Assembly: GCA_021401465.1 (NCBI GenBank)
Contig: JADDMT010000125.1
Coordinates: 1-64,000 of the forward strand
Direction: 5' to 3'
DNA from: Teratosphaeria epicoccoides
Lineage: Eukaryota; Ascomycota; Dothideomycetes; Mycosphaerellales; Teratosphaeriaceae
Length of the DNA: 64,000 bases
A program made the translations under genes and the position numbers. Below are positions 1 through 10,598 of the stretch, in pieces. The notes under the pieces are model-generated. The model ran no database searches and was not told where the DNA came from. It worked only from the letters and a program-made list of their open reading frames with translations. The first letter of the stretch is position 1, and the number at the start of each line of letters is the position of its first letter.

Positions 1-135
1 ACAGGCTAGGGCCTGTGCGACCCCTGACGAAGCCGGCTATAAAAGACCGGACAGCTAGCAGATAGTCCTTCTCTCCCCATCGTACTTGTTGAATACCACA
101 TGAACCCCTGTGTATACGCTGTTTACCTGTGACAT
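1..135 (+). repeat. Possible LTR remnant at window edge
   Basis: The first 135 bases contain a TATA-like box (CTATAAAAG near 36-44), a pyrimidine-rich stretch and an end in TGTGACA. This resembles the 3' half of a fungal LTR. No second copy is visible in the window and the left part is cut off, so this is weak. It could equally be ordinary promoter sequence. Confidence 0.2.
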
Positions 136-718
136 CTACTATGTCTGTAGTTAAGGACATATAGCATTATTGCTTGCTTGGTAATTAGTGTCCTTTTTAC
201 TGCTATATGCCTGGCTCCTGACCATGTCTTTTAACGGGTATACAATACTCTTTATTACATATATACATGTATTCACGGCCTTGTGAAACGTGAAGAAACG
301 TTCCGTCCCGAAACGGCGGAAGCGAAACGGCACAACGCGCCAAGAAATGCAAAGCAACCTCAGGCTCGCGCGACATCATCATCGTCAAGTTGGAGAATTG
401 GCCCTGCTGAATCTCAGACTGACGCTCCTTTGCACGCGACTTTTCATTATTACAAATTACACAGATTGATACCACGAGCCGCACACGACCCCCGTCATGC
501 TCGTCGCGTGCGCATACATGTAATGTACATGTAGGAAACAGCAGTCACTGTCAGCACCCCCAACTCGGCACCTGCCATCCACGGCGAAACCACGTGTTTG
601 TCGGATTGAAGCTGCTCGCCGTCGTGTGAGCAGCTTCGTTGGTACGACAGACATCACGGCCTCGTCACAAAAGCGCCGGAGGCTCGGACACATCACCAGC
701 GACGCAGACACGTCGCCC
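136..718. promoter_or_regulatory. Upstream region of the Ubp12-like gene
   Basis: No convincing coding sequence is seen here. Short ORFs overlap each other on both strands. The frame of the downstream gene is open from a GTG at 626, but the first in-frame ATG is at 719. The stretch therefore probably holds the promoter and 5' UTR. A spliced upstream first exon is not excluded. Confidence 0.4.
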
Positions 719-3700
719 ATGTCCATCCGCGACTCTACCGAAGCATTGTTCGACCAGCACGGTCTCCGGGTGCACGCCGCCTCCTCACCGTCTAGCTCTC
801 CGCAGCCTCAGGCACCAGGCTTGGACAGCGGAGCAGAGAGTCCATCAAGCACCAGCAACACGAGTCCGCCAAGTGCGATTCCAAGCCACGTGCAGCAGGG
901 TGGGCTTGGTCAGTGTGAAGGTGGGGCCAGTCCGAGCGGGGAGTTTGCGAAGATCAGCATTGAGAGCCAGAGCGGGAGTGGCTTCCTGAGTGAGAACGAG
1001 GGCATGTCATCGAGGAGGGTGGGTGCTCGGTCGACATCGCCCACGAAGAGAAGTGCAGCGGACATGGATGGGGATGACGACATGGAGTTTGAGGAGCCGA
1101 GGGCGCTGGATCAGCAGCGGCAGGAGAAGCTGCCGGGCAGCTTACAAATGGAGCAAGATACTGGGCCTTCGCATGTTGATCAGGCGATGAGCAAAATCAG
1201 GCTACAGAATGCTGGGAGCGAGGCGACTCAGAGCACAAGTGCGGAGAGGTCCGAGGATGCTACGATGAGCACGTCCGCTACGAGTATGCTGCCGGGAAAG
1301 CCGTCGCCGCCATATTCCGACGATGATGACGACGCGAGGTGGCGGAAGGGCTCCTCGAGTGCAAGCCCTGCTCAATTGCCTGCGATCGATGAGCAAGTCG
1401 GCAAGGTTCGTCAGATGTTGAGGAATCACGAGCTTGACGAAGGCACCCGAGGCTATCTCGTCGCTAGTGCGTGGCTGCAAAGAGTTCTCTCACGGACGAC
1501 GGAAGCCATGAGCGCTGATGCCAAGACACAGTACCCAAAGGACGCTCGGGAAGGACCTGTTGGGCCTGTGGACAACTCTAGTATTGTACCCCCGGGCGGC
1601 CTGGAGTCACAACTTAAGGACCATGCGGGACAACGTTTCGTACCGCTCAAGCTTGGTTTGCAGAGACCAGATGATTTCGAGGTTGTGCCTGAAGACGCTT
1701 GGGGCTACATGATGTCCCTGTACCCGCCGCCTACCGTTGGGCCTGATGGACCGACTCAGAAGATCGTGCGGTACGCCCACAACACCACTGATACTCCTGG
1801 GGGGAACATATCATGGGAGTATTATCCACCTACTATCACGATTCGAAAAGTCCCGCAATCTGCCGAACAACCCAGATCTGCGGTGGCCGAACTGCAGAAG
1901 AAGAAGGCGTGTGCTGAGCGGGGACAGCGAACTCCAAATGACGCGATACGTCTGGTGTCGTCGCGGTCTGAGAAGTTCCAGTACTTCCTCCGACGAGCGA
2001 AGGAGGCAGCTGGTATTCCGTTGACGTCGAAGGTCAGGATCTTCAAGCAGCTTGAGCCGAAGGCTGTCAGCACAGACGAAGCAACTAATCAGCCGAATGG
2101 TGTGATGTCGCCTCCCGCGTCCCGAGCGAGCTCACCATCGAAAGCTACAAAATCGAACGCTGCCAAGCTCGTTGTTTCACAAGAAGAGTTCAAGAAGATG
2201 AACCTGGGCGTTGAGCTGGAACATCTTGATGCCCAGGACCAGACTGGCAACAATGACCATGACGGCAGCTCTTCCATTGAAACACATGGTTTGTTTGCAA
2301 ACGCCGTGTTGATACTGGAGGAGCAGACCGGCGGACCTGGCGGTGGCGAGTACGGATCTGACGCCAAGAAGCCTCTGAAGCGTTTCAACCTGAACGCCGC
2401 AGGCTCAAAGCCTGTCTCTAGGAGCGTATCACCTGGCGGCATTCTGACACGCGGTAGGGCACGCGCCAACGGACGCACTCGAGGTACTGTGGGTCTTACG
2501 AATCTCGGAAACACCTGCTACATGAATTCGGCACTGCAGTGTATACGGAGTGTCGAAGAGCTGGCCCTGTACTTCTTGTCGAAGCAGTGGAAAGACGAGA
2601 TCAACGGCAATAATCCGTTGGGTCATGGCGGCAAGATGGCTAGGCAATATGCGGAACTTGTCGAAGCGATGTACAGTGAGAAGGCCGGCAGCTCCGTGAC
2701 GCCTTCTGCGTTCAAGAAGCAGCTTGGCAACAGCCAGCCAATGTTCTCCGGGTACGGCCAACAGGACTCGCAGGAGTTCTTGAGCTTCCTGGTCGACGCC
2801 TTGCATGAGGATCTCAACCGCATCATCAAGAAGCCTTACAACGAGAATCCAGACTCTGATGATGCTAGGGTAAGGGACTCGGAGTACATCGTCGAGCTTG
2901 GTGAGACCTATCGCAAGAATCACAGGGCACGAAACGACTCTGTTGCGATGGATCTCTTCAATGGATTCTACAAGAACACGATGGAGTGTCCAACATGCGA
3001 GAAGGTCAGCGTGACATTTGATCCATTTTCGTTGCTTACGGTGCAGCTGCCAATCGAGAACACGATCTCGCACCCTGTCACCTTCGTCCCGCTGACTGGC
3101 AAGCCGGTCGTTCACCAGGTTGAAATTGACAAGAACTCGTCGGTAAAGATGTTGAAGGAGTACATTGCGAGTCAGCACCCAGCCGCTACAGCAGATCGTC
3201 TATGGATGGCGGAGATCTACAGCCATAAAATCTACAAGGTGTTCCAGAACTCTGCGATACTGGGCGAGCAGAACATTCAGCCCAACGACTACCTCTTCGT
3301 ATTTGAGCTTGAACAAGCGCCGCTGAACCATGCCGAGAAGAGCGGTTACACCTCGACGTTCTGGAGCAAGAAGGATGAAATTCCCGGCATGGATCACAAA
3401 AAGGCTGACGTTTTCGCCGTGCCTGTGATAAGCCGGCAGCGGCGGAGCAATGTCAATACGGAGCAGTTTCTGCATCCGCTTTACATCACTGTCACGCGAG
3501 AGGAGGCAAAGGACTTCAACAGAATACAAAAGAAGATATTGTATGCTGTCGCTCAGCAAACGAGCAGGCCGATCCTGACCGAGTTTGACAAGTCGATACC
3601 ATCGGAGGCGCCGAGCACGAACGGCAATGCTACAGATAAAGATGAGCTGAGTGAAGATGTCGCGAGGGTTAGTGATCGGTCTGGCTCATCGGATGACTTC

Positions 3701-5797
3701 ATCAATGTTTCGCTGCGCAAGCAGAGCCAAGATGCGCAATTGACCAACGGCACTGGTTTTTCCACTCTCCGGTGTCCACCAAACTTCTTCGATGATGACT
3801 ACGAGCTTCCCGCCGAGCTCCGGAACCAGCTTTTCAGCATCAAGTATGCTAATGCATCTAGCGATGGTGGTCTGCATTGCGCTTCCATGAACAGCTTTGA
3901 CGACAAGTCTATCAGCACGATGCTTGAGCGCGTCAAGCAACCTGAGCCAGAGGTGGGTGATTCGATTCAGTCCTCCACGTCTCCTGAGGATAGCACGGAT
4001 GCAAATTCTCCTATTACCGGTGATGATGCTGAGGAGAGTGATGTTGATGGTGATGAGACTCAGGATGACACGGAAAAGCCTGACATTGTTCTTGGCGGTG
4101 ATGGAGATACTACTGCTAAGGATGAAGAAGACTCAGTGGACGAGCTACCGAAGGACCCACTCGCTCCGCGCAGGAACCAACACGGGAAGCCGAACAAGCT
4201 CAACAGTCGCAAATGTGGCAAGCGCAACAAGAAGACCCACAGTAAGAAGAAGAACAAGCGCGACAACAACCGCAACCATGCTCGGCTGGACAGCAGCGCG
4301 TCGAATGACACGAAGAGGTCCAAGAGCAACGGCTTTCTCATGAGGCTCACTCAACAGAGGAAGCAGAGCGAAGACGACGGCGAGGCCTTCTGTATCAAGC
4401 TTGGCGAAGCAGTCGTGCTCGACTGGTATCCGGAGGGTGCGGACGCGCTTTTCGGTGGCGATCCCAAAGACGATGGCGACTTCCGCGGCCACTGGCTCTC
4501 CACCGAAGACGGCAGAAAGCTTGACGTGGTGAAGGATCCTGTTCTGGAGGCGAAGCAGGCTAAGCGCCAGCATCGTAAGAAGAACGGCGTCACGCTCGAT
4601 GACTGCTTTGTCGAGACTGGCAAGCGCGAGATCTTATCCGAGGATAATGCTTGGTACTGCAATCGATGCAAGGAGATGCGGCAGGCTGCGAAGACTCTGG
4701 AGATCTGGACCGCGCCAGATATTTTGATCGTGCATCTCAAGCGCTTTGCGAGTGTCAGAAACTTCAGGGACAAGCTGGACGTTTTTGTCGACTATCCTAT
4801 CGAAGGCCTTGACCTGAGTGAGAAGATTGGGCGGAAGGAGGACGGCAAGGATTATGTTTACGATCTGTTTGCTGTGGACAACCACTACGGTGGTCTTGGA
4901 GGTGGTCACTACACTGCCTTTGCGAAGAATTTTTTCGATGAGCAGTGGTACGACTACAATGACTCATCATGCTCAAAGATCCCGGACGCCCGCGTCCACT
5001 CCGCGGCCGCCTACCTCCTGTTCTACCGGCGCCGCTCCGCCTCACCACTTGGCGGTCCCAAGCTCCAAGAGCTCGTGGACGCCTTCCGCAACCCGCCTCC
5101 CGGCTCCGAGACTGAAGATGCAACGGACGCCATCGAGGCGGGGGAAGTCAAGCTCGGCGGCCAAACTCTTTCCTCACGCCCGCTGCATGGGTCGCCGAGC
5201 GCTGGAATCGCAGCAGGAGCCGTGGGGCGTCGCGAGACTCTGGCCAGTCGGGCCGTCGGTGGTGGGGCTTCGGGAGAGGCGATCGGAGCGCTGATACGCC
5301 AGCCCCCTCGGATGACGAATGCGGAGAGTGATGAAGACGAGGCAATTGATATGGGAGGCGGGCGTACGTGGGGCGCCCAAGGTTCGTCTTGGACATTCGA
5401 TCACCTCGATGATGATTCTGCGCCGACTGTTGCTCTGCTGGGCCATTTTGACGGATCTGGTGGGTACGAGCCTGGTCTCTACGACAATATCGGCGGCGGT
5501 CGTGTTGGAAATGATGACACCAGTAGCACTGCTGCGCAGGATGATGGGTCAGACAGCGCCAACGATACGCACATGTGGGAGGACTCGCCGACGTATGGCC
5601 CCAGCGCCAACACGCCTATGGATGAAGATGCGGGTATGTTGGACGATCACTCGCTCTACACCCAGGGTCGTGACGTTGGCGACACGCTGCATATTGAATC
5701 GGCGGGGCATACTGGCGAGAGTCCACCGGCGCATGATATACACCTGGACGGCGGAGCGAGCGAGGAGGGCTTCAGTGCGCTCAACAAACAGAATTAG
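719..5797 (+). CDS. UBP12: Ubiquitin carboxyl-terminal hydrolase, Ubp12/USP15-like
   Basis: Cysteine protease that removes ubiquitin from substrates. The ATG at 719 gives 1692 residues without introns. A DUSP-like domain lies around residues 225-340. The catalytic Cys box (GLTNLGNTCYMNSALQC) places the nucleophile near Cys600. The His box (GGLGGGHYTAF) places His near 1397, followed by the YDYNDS motif. The roughly 800 residues between the boxes include a UBL-like insert and an acidic/basic low-complexity stretch (about 1090-1210), as usual for Ubp12-type enzymes. Zn-binding pairs are visible: CPTCEK in the first half and CNRCKE in the second. The N-terminus and C-terminus are Ser/Asp-rich and disordered. 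The ORF ends at a TAG, but the same frame continues open for 71 more codons (see the separate entry). Family assignment is firm; the Ubp12 subfamily rests on domain order and size. Confidence 0.93.
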   Translation: MSIRDSTEALFDQHGLRVHAASSPSSSPQPQAPGLDSGAESPSSTSNTSPPSAIPSHVQQGGLGQCEGGASPSGEFAKISIESQSGSGFLSENEGMSSRRVGARSTSPTKRSAADMDGDDDMEFEEPRALDQQRQEKLPGSLQMEQDTGPSHVDQAMSKIRLQNAGSEATQSTSAERSEDATMSTSATSMLPGKPSPPYSDDDDDARWRKGSSSASPAQLPAIDEQVGKVRQMLRNHELDEGTRGYLVASAWLQRVLSRTTEAMSADAKTQYPKDAREGPVGPVDNSSIVPPGGLESQLKDHAGQRFVPLKLGLQRPDDFEVVPEDAWGYMMSLYPPPTVGPDGPTQKIVRYAHNTTDTPGGNISWEYYPPTITIRKVPQSAEQPRSAVAELQKKKACAERGQRTPNDAIRLVSSRSEKFQYFLRRAKEAAGIPLTSKVRIFKQLEPKAVSTDEATNQPNGVMSPPASRASSPSKATKSNAAKLVVSQEEFKKMNLGVELEHLDAQDQTGNNDHDGSSSIETHGLFANAVLILEEQTGGPGGGEYGSDAKKPLKRFNLNAAGSKPVSRSVSPGGILTRGRARANGRTRGTVGLTNLGNTCYMNSALQCIRSVEELALYFLSKQWKDEINGNNPLGHGGKMARQYAELVEAMYSEKAGSSVTPSAFKKQLGNSQPMFSGYGQQDSQEFLSFLVDALHEDLNRIIKKPYNENPDSDDARVRDSEYIVELGETYRKNHRARNDSVAMDLFNGFYKNTMECPTCEKVSVTFDPFSLLTVQLPIENTISHPVTFVPLTGKPVVHQVEIDKNSSVKMLKEYIASQHPAATADRLWMAEIYSHKIYKVFQNSAILGEQNIQPNDYLFVFELEQAPLNHAEKSGYTSTFWSKKDEIPGMDHKKADVFAVPVISRQRRSNVNTEQFLHPLYITVTREEAKDFNRIQKKILYAVAQQTSRPILTEFDKSIPSEAPSTNGNATDKDELSEDVARVSDRSGSSDDFINVSLRKQSQDAQLTNGTGFSTLRCPPNFFDDDYELPAELRNQLFSIKYANASSDGGLHCASMNSFDDKSISTMLERVKQPEPEVGDSIQSSTSPEDSTDANSPITGDDAEESDVDGDETQDDTEKPDIVLGGDGDTTAKDEEDSVDELPKDPLAPRRNQHGKPNKLNSRKCGKRNKKTHSKKKNKRDNNRNHARLDSSASNDTKRSKSNGFLMRLTQQRKQSEDDGEAFCIKLGEAVVLDWYPEGADALFGGDPKDDGDFRGHWLSTEDGRKLDVVKDPVLEAKQAKRQHRKKNGVTLDDCFVETGKREILSEDNAWYCNRCKEMRQAAKTLEIWTAPDILIVHLKRFASVRNFRDKLDVFVDYPIEGLDLSEKIGRKEDGKDYVYDLFAVDNHYGGLGGGHYTAFAKNFFDEQWYDYNDSSCSKIPDARVHSAAAYLLFYRRRSASPLGGPKLQELVDAFRNPPPGSETEDATDAIEAGEVKLGGQTLSSRPLHGSPSAGIAAGAVGRRETLASRAVGGGASGEAIGALIRQPPRMTNAESDEDEAIDMGGGRTWGAQGSSWTFDHLDDDSAPTVALLGHFDGSGGYEPGLYDNIGGGRVGNDDTSSTAAQDDGSDSANDTHMWEDSPTYGPSANTPMDEDAGMLDDHSLYTQGRDVGDTLHIESAGHTGESPPAHDIHLDGGASEEGFSALNKQN

Positions 5798-6013
5798 GAG
5801 TCTGTTGTCATGGGCAAGAAAGAAGACGAGTTCATTCATAGCCGGCCGCCGTCGTACGAGGTGATCGAGGCTGCAAGGGATACGGAGGCGTTGTTTGAGC
5901 ATCCGGAGAGGATTTTGCGGGTTGCGAGAAGGAAGAGGCGTGGTACTGAGCGGGGCTCAGAGGAGGGCGATAGGTTGGAGAGAGGGGCTCTGAGATGGCT
6001 TCATGAGCTCTGA
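5798..6013 (+). other. In-frame extension beyond the Ubp12 stop
   Basis: Directly after the TAG at 5795-5797 the same frame stays open to 6013. It encodes a charged, protein-like segment with a PPxY motif (RPPSYEV) and a basic stretch (RRKRR). It could be reached by stop-codon readthrough or by an unrecognised intron. For example, a GTATGT at 5634 paired with an AG ending at 5822 is 189 nt and keeps frame, but that acceptor is poor. It could also be the original C-terminus cut by a nonsense mutation, or plain 3' UTR that happens to be open. Confidence 0.35.
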
Positions 6014-7814
6014 TGAGTGGGATGCGTGATGAGGTCGTACGAGGAGGAGTTCAGTGATGCATCTTAGTGCGGGTTTGGCTCGGAGCGCGTGGCATAGTCG
6101 GTGGGTAGCACTGGGTTCGCAAAGAGACCACGGAGCCTCGAGTGGCTTGATGGCGTTCGTGTCTGCCAACGGGGCACAATGGTGATCTTTATGGCCGAAG
6201 GCACGATGGGTGCCTGGTGCGCGCTAGTGGCAAGGGCATAGATACACGCATTGGTACGAAAGCAATCGCGATGAGCCTGAACGTCGAAAGGGAATATTTG
6301 AGGACTGACTCTCTTTCACGTTGGACTGTTTGGGTACTGCGCGCTGTTGAGGCAGGACCCGCACTGGTGAGTTCTATGATGCCTGTTTCGTGCACGAGTA
6401 CTTGTGAATACTGCACGCTGCTGATCATCTTCTACCCGACTCATTGGGAAGGCCCGCTGTCTTACTGAACGCTACGCAAGATTTTGCTTTCGGCTCGTGA
6501 ATGCGAGGATTCGCTAATGACGCCTCCCTTGAAGTGACGCGAACATCGCGAATACATCTCGACCTCGCCCGCCGCCCGGCCGCTCACGTCAACGTGAGGC
6601 GCTTTTGCCACCTTCATTGGGAGCTTCTCTGCGCCGCTTACTCCTTGTACCCACTTCTCTCTTCTCCAGCTCTAGGCACTCGATGACCCTCTGCATGACT
6701 TCCACCGCTCGGACGGCTTCGCCTATGCCGCCAACGGCCGCGCCGCGCTTGATCGGGTCAGGACCTTGCAACCAAACTTGAGGAACTGAGGTTCCTACGA
6801 TCCCTCGTGCCAGCGGAGCTGATGGCTGAGCTGAGAGCGTGCGCCCCTAAAAGGAGGCAAACGACAGCTGCCTCGAAAACATTGCCAGAGTGTTTCGCGA
6901 CACGACTCGCTGCTTGCTATGCCTTGTTGACTCCGTGAGGAGACAGGGGCTTGCCAGTCCGGCAATGCGGCGGTGACGGGACACAATCAGCTGTGAACTC
7001 GGAGGATGTTCGAGAAGGGCCGAGCTCGCTGACTGGGACTGCCTTTGTATCCAGGCTCGTCAACGACACCGCAGATTAAGTGCTCGGTCAGAACGCCGAA
7101 AAACATTCTCATTCCGATCTCATCCAAGAAGGGCAAGGTACACCACGACGAAGCGGGGACGCAGCATCATTGTGTCGACTTGCAGCTATGTGAAAATCTA
7201 GCGCACCAGATGATGCGTGTCGAACCAACTCCGTCCAAGAGAAGACCAGGGCCAGCCCCTGCGTGTAGGAAGAGAATACTGTCCGGACTGAATCCTTTTT
7301 CAAATGCCTGTCTGCCAACTCTGCGGTTTGTTGCCGTCCTGGTTGCTTCGATGGTCAGATATCGATCTTGAGTTTCGTCGTCCAGGAATGCGTGCGGAAT
7401 CACCTCCCATCAGCAGGTCTGAATGATAATTCGAGGACGTTACAATCCGCCGCGAGATTGCCTCATTGAGCATTGCAGATAAGACACTCTACCGCCATTG
7501 CTTTGGCGCAGAATACAGCACCGCCATCGACGTCGTCTCTGTTGAGGATGGCCGTGAGTCTTTGATGACCTGCGCCAGGGTTGGGTACGGGCATGCGGAA
7601 GCGTTGTCTCGAGCCAGAATGAACGATTCTACAATGTCTGTGCCGTGATCTCACCACTTCAGCGCTCGAGCTGTGCGAGCGGTACATGCCACTTTCGTTG
7701 TTGCGGAGGCAATAGGGGTTGCAGAGTATCCTGTACTCACGTTCACTACGTCCTAAGCCCGTGCTTTATCCTTCACTCATCCACGCATTCGGTCGACTGG
7801 AGTCGACTAGCTCT
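6014..7814. other. Gene-poor interval
   Basis: Only short overlapping ORFs (under 110 codons) on both strands, with no recognisable motif and no splice pattern that restores a longer frame. It probably contains the 3' end of the deubiquitinase transcript and decayed sequence. I see no RIP-type TAG enrichment here, unlike the right end of the window. Confidence 0.5.
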
Positions 7815-8260
7815 TTAGCTTCGATGCTGATTCGCTCGCAGTTCTGATGTTCTCTTGGGCTTGTCTCCCTTGACGTAATGAGTCATCCTGCGAAGCATCG
7901 CCGCCGCTTCCCTATGGGCACACTCACCGTGCTGTGCTACCATAGCCCGCAGAATTTTCCATGCATCGAGTCGGCATGTCCTGTATCGGAGCTCTCGTAG
8001 ACCCTGACAGAACTCGAATGGCACTGTGGCTCCCAGGTCTGTCAGACGGGCGACGATTCCATGAATTTCTGACTGACGTTGCTCCACTCTGTCCAGAAGA
8101 ACCTGAGTAATCACATAGGCTGCAATGGGAACCTCAAACCCCTTATCAAGCAGCTTGCCAATATTCTCCTGCAGCCTTCAGGTCCGTCTTGCCAAGAAAA
8201 CTGTCCGACGATACCTGTTCGTAGAGGGAGGTGAAGCAGCGATCGAAGCCCGCAGATTTG
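7815..8260 (-). pseudogene. Decayed gene fragment, C-terminal part
   Basis: The minus strand from about 8190 to the stop at 7815 reads as a protein-like, helix-rich segment (for example VARLTDLGATVPFEFCQGLRE, then RLDAWKILRAMVAQHGECAHR). Just upstream, to about 8260, a neighbouring frame is also protein-like (LYEQVSSDSFLGKTDLKAAGE). The two join only by a one-base shift near 8180, so an intact gene would need an unlikely splice. I do not recognise the family. Together with 8565-8798 it looks like the remains of one minus-strand gene, possibly a fungal transcription factor. Confidence 0.35.
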
Positions 8261-8564
8261 AGCGCTGTGAAGCTCTTCCATTCTCATCAACTTACTGATT
8301 CTCAGCTGCCCTCGTGCCATCGTCTGCCTGTCTGGAAGCCTTGCGTCACGGAGATCAGCATACGCACCACTCGTCGACTCTCTTCGCAAGGCTGGAAGAT
8401 CACTGTCAAGCATCCAGGATCATCGATTCCATGTTGCTGACGCTTGAACGGACAGATGTGTCCGGGCACATCTGTGATTCGGTCAACCTTGTCTTGGTCG
8501 CGCTCAGAAGCGGCAACAAGATAGGCGGCGACCGCCTAAGCAAGACGCTTGCTAAATAACTGGT

Positions 8565-8798
8565 CTATTCGATATGTAATTCTGATTCACGCATTGAGCT
8601 ACATTCGTGCCCATCTGCTAAGTACGCCGCGGCCTCGTCTAGGTCCGGGAAGGTGATGCTCACTTGCGCCGGAGGCAAAGCATACACGCGCTGTCGCATC
8701 AACGCAGTCAATGGAACGGCTTTATGTGCCCCGCCTGAGATGACCGCATAAGCCAGGAATTCGTATTCGATCTTGCTAAGGGCTTGGGACAGCGTGCG
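8565..8798 (-). pseudogene. Decayed gene fragment, transcription-factor-like
   Basis: The minus strand is open from 8798 to a TAG at 8565 and reads as a convincing protein segment. It contains KIEYEFLAYAVISGG, then LMRQRVYALPPAQVSITFPDLDEAAAYL. The last part resembles the middle of fungal Zn2Cys6 regulators, where a 'PxSFxSLxEA' stretch follows a helix; that similarity is from memory and weak. No start, zinc cluster or complete frame is visible, so it is treated as a remnant. Confidence 0.33.
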
Positions 8799-10598
8799 TT
8801 AGACTAGGCTCGCAAGACGTGATGCATTCAGAAAACATATTGGCCATTTCAGTCCTCTCGTGTCGATCACGCTGACGTGAGTCCCTTCACAGCGGCGGCA
8901 CAGCGTAAGGCCAACGGCCCAGTGAAGCACGAATGGCAACGATTGTGACCATGACGAGAAGATGGAAGGTATGTGACACCGGCATCCGTGTTGAATGAGG
9001 TGGTACAAGAAACCACAGCGGCAGATACTGGCGACATGGTTATGAATATCTCGTCCACAGAATGCGTGTGGGATTACTGCTCGAGGTGTGTCAAGAAGGC
9101 TGTCGCCGCCGGACCTCGAATGCCACGTACGGAACAAGAAGCGCGGACTTTCGCTGGATATTTGATGAAGCTCATCCTGGAATTGGTTGACCGAATACGG
9201 GAAGACTACCTGTACACTTTTCATGGTTTCCTGGACTAATGCTGGATTTGTCACCAAGCTACTTCCAAAGTCAGCCGTCATGCTGCATTGTGGGTGATCA
9301 CAGACGTGGCCGTTAAGTGCTTGCATGTTGATGTGAGCTAAATGCTGGTCGAATATTCCAGTGGACATTGTAAAAGACCTGGCAAGAAGGCGTCCGTATT
9401 GCCTGCGCTGCGGAGATTGTATGAAAATAAGTCTGGTCTGCATGACAGTACAAATAATATATGCTGCCCAGGCGATCTGAGATCAGAGATCTTGCTGTGG
9501 TCATCCATAGCGATAAGACTTTTGATGCACTATCGGACGGTACCCGCAGCTTCGACAGGACCTTGTCTCGGCATGGACGTTGCTGGCGTACACTGGAATA
9601 GGCCGGCGGATGCATGACTGCCGGTATGTGACGTCGAGAGCGACGCCTGGCTGCGCGGGGCGCTGTTGAGACAGGAAGTGGAAGTCCTGGTCAATAATCC
9701 AGCATAACTCCGCTTGTCAGTATGCGGTTCTCGGCGCCAAGATCATTGCTGACTTCACCTCACTCTCGCGCAACGTCTAGGAAGTGACGCGGGTCGCCGG
9801 AAAAGGAAAGGCCCACAATCTGTTGCCCGCCGCACAAAATGTTGGCACGAAAGTATCTTGTGATATGCGGAGGCGGTCTCTCGATCAGCCTTTTCCGGTC
9901 CTTGAGGCTATTGCAAATCGAGGCCAAAAGCTGAAAGTGTGGCCCATGTTAACAATGATGAGCTCTGCATCAGACTGTCAAGGCTACCCTCGGTATTGAC
10001 TGCCCCTGATGTATATCACTGCCGTCAAGTCTGCATCCTGAGAGGGACGTGCTCGGAAGGACCAGTCTTGTCAGCTACCGCCACAGTTGTTGACAATGAT
10101 AGCGCCAAGCGACAGTGATGGATGAATTATTGCATCAGTGCCATCTATGACCTCAACATCAGCTTGGCAGTGATTGGTCCATATCATAGGAACCATCACC
10201 GCTGACCCCTCCATAAACCTTTGATGCCTCGCGGCGTTGGCATCAAAATGTTGATTCGAGTGTCTCACCGCTGGGAGACCCCTGTCATCACGTCAAAGCA
10301 GTCAAGACCAATGGCATTGATATTGATCTGATAGTAGTGAGCAATCAAATAGCATCAACCTGTCGACTGTAAGATCAGCGCCAGATCACCTTTCGTTGCA
10401 TGTTGACAGGTATCAACGTGGTTGGTGAGTAAGACTCACCATCAACCAACACTCGAGTCGGTCGCTCCTTCCTCCTGTTCTGACATGTGCCGCACCAGTT
10501 ACCATCACCACAGCAACTGAACACCCTTCCAGTGACTATTTCTTCACTCCAGTGTTCACTTTCTTCGCTTCCCTCCTTCACCACCAACAACCACAGAG
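8799..10598. other. Ambiguous interval upstream of the PTH11-like gene
   Basis: Two overlapping frames look partly protein-like: minus 8799-9443 (214 codons) and plus 8973-9239, ending in an amphipathic helix. Neither has a recognisable motif, and they cannot both be real. From about 9620 to 10598 nothing codes. A CT/CA-rich stretch at 10480-10598 fits a 5' UTR of the gene starting at 10599. Confidence 0.35.

Noticed and set aside
2429..3178. 249-codon minus ORF
   Set aside because: It lies entirely inside the Ubp12 catalytic region, and its sequence is the antisense shadow of conserved plus-strand motifs.
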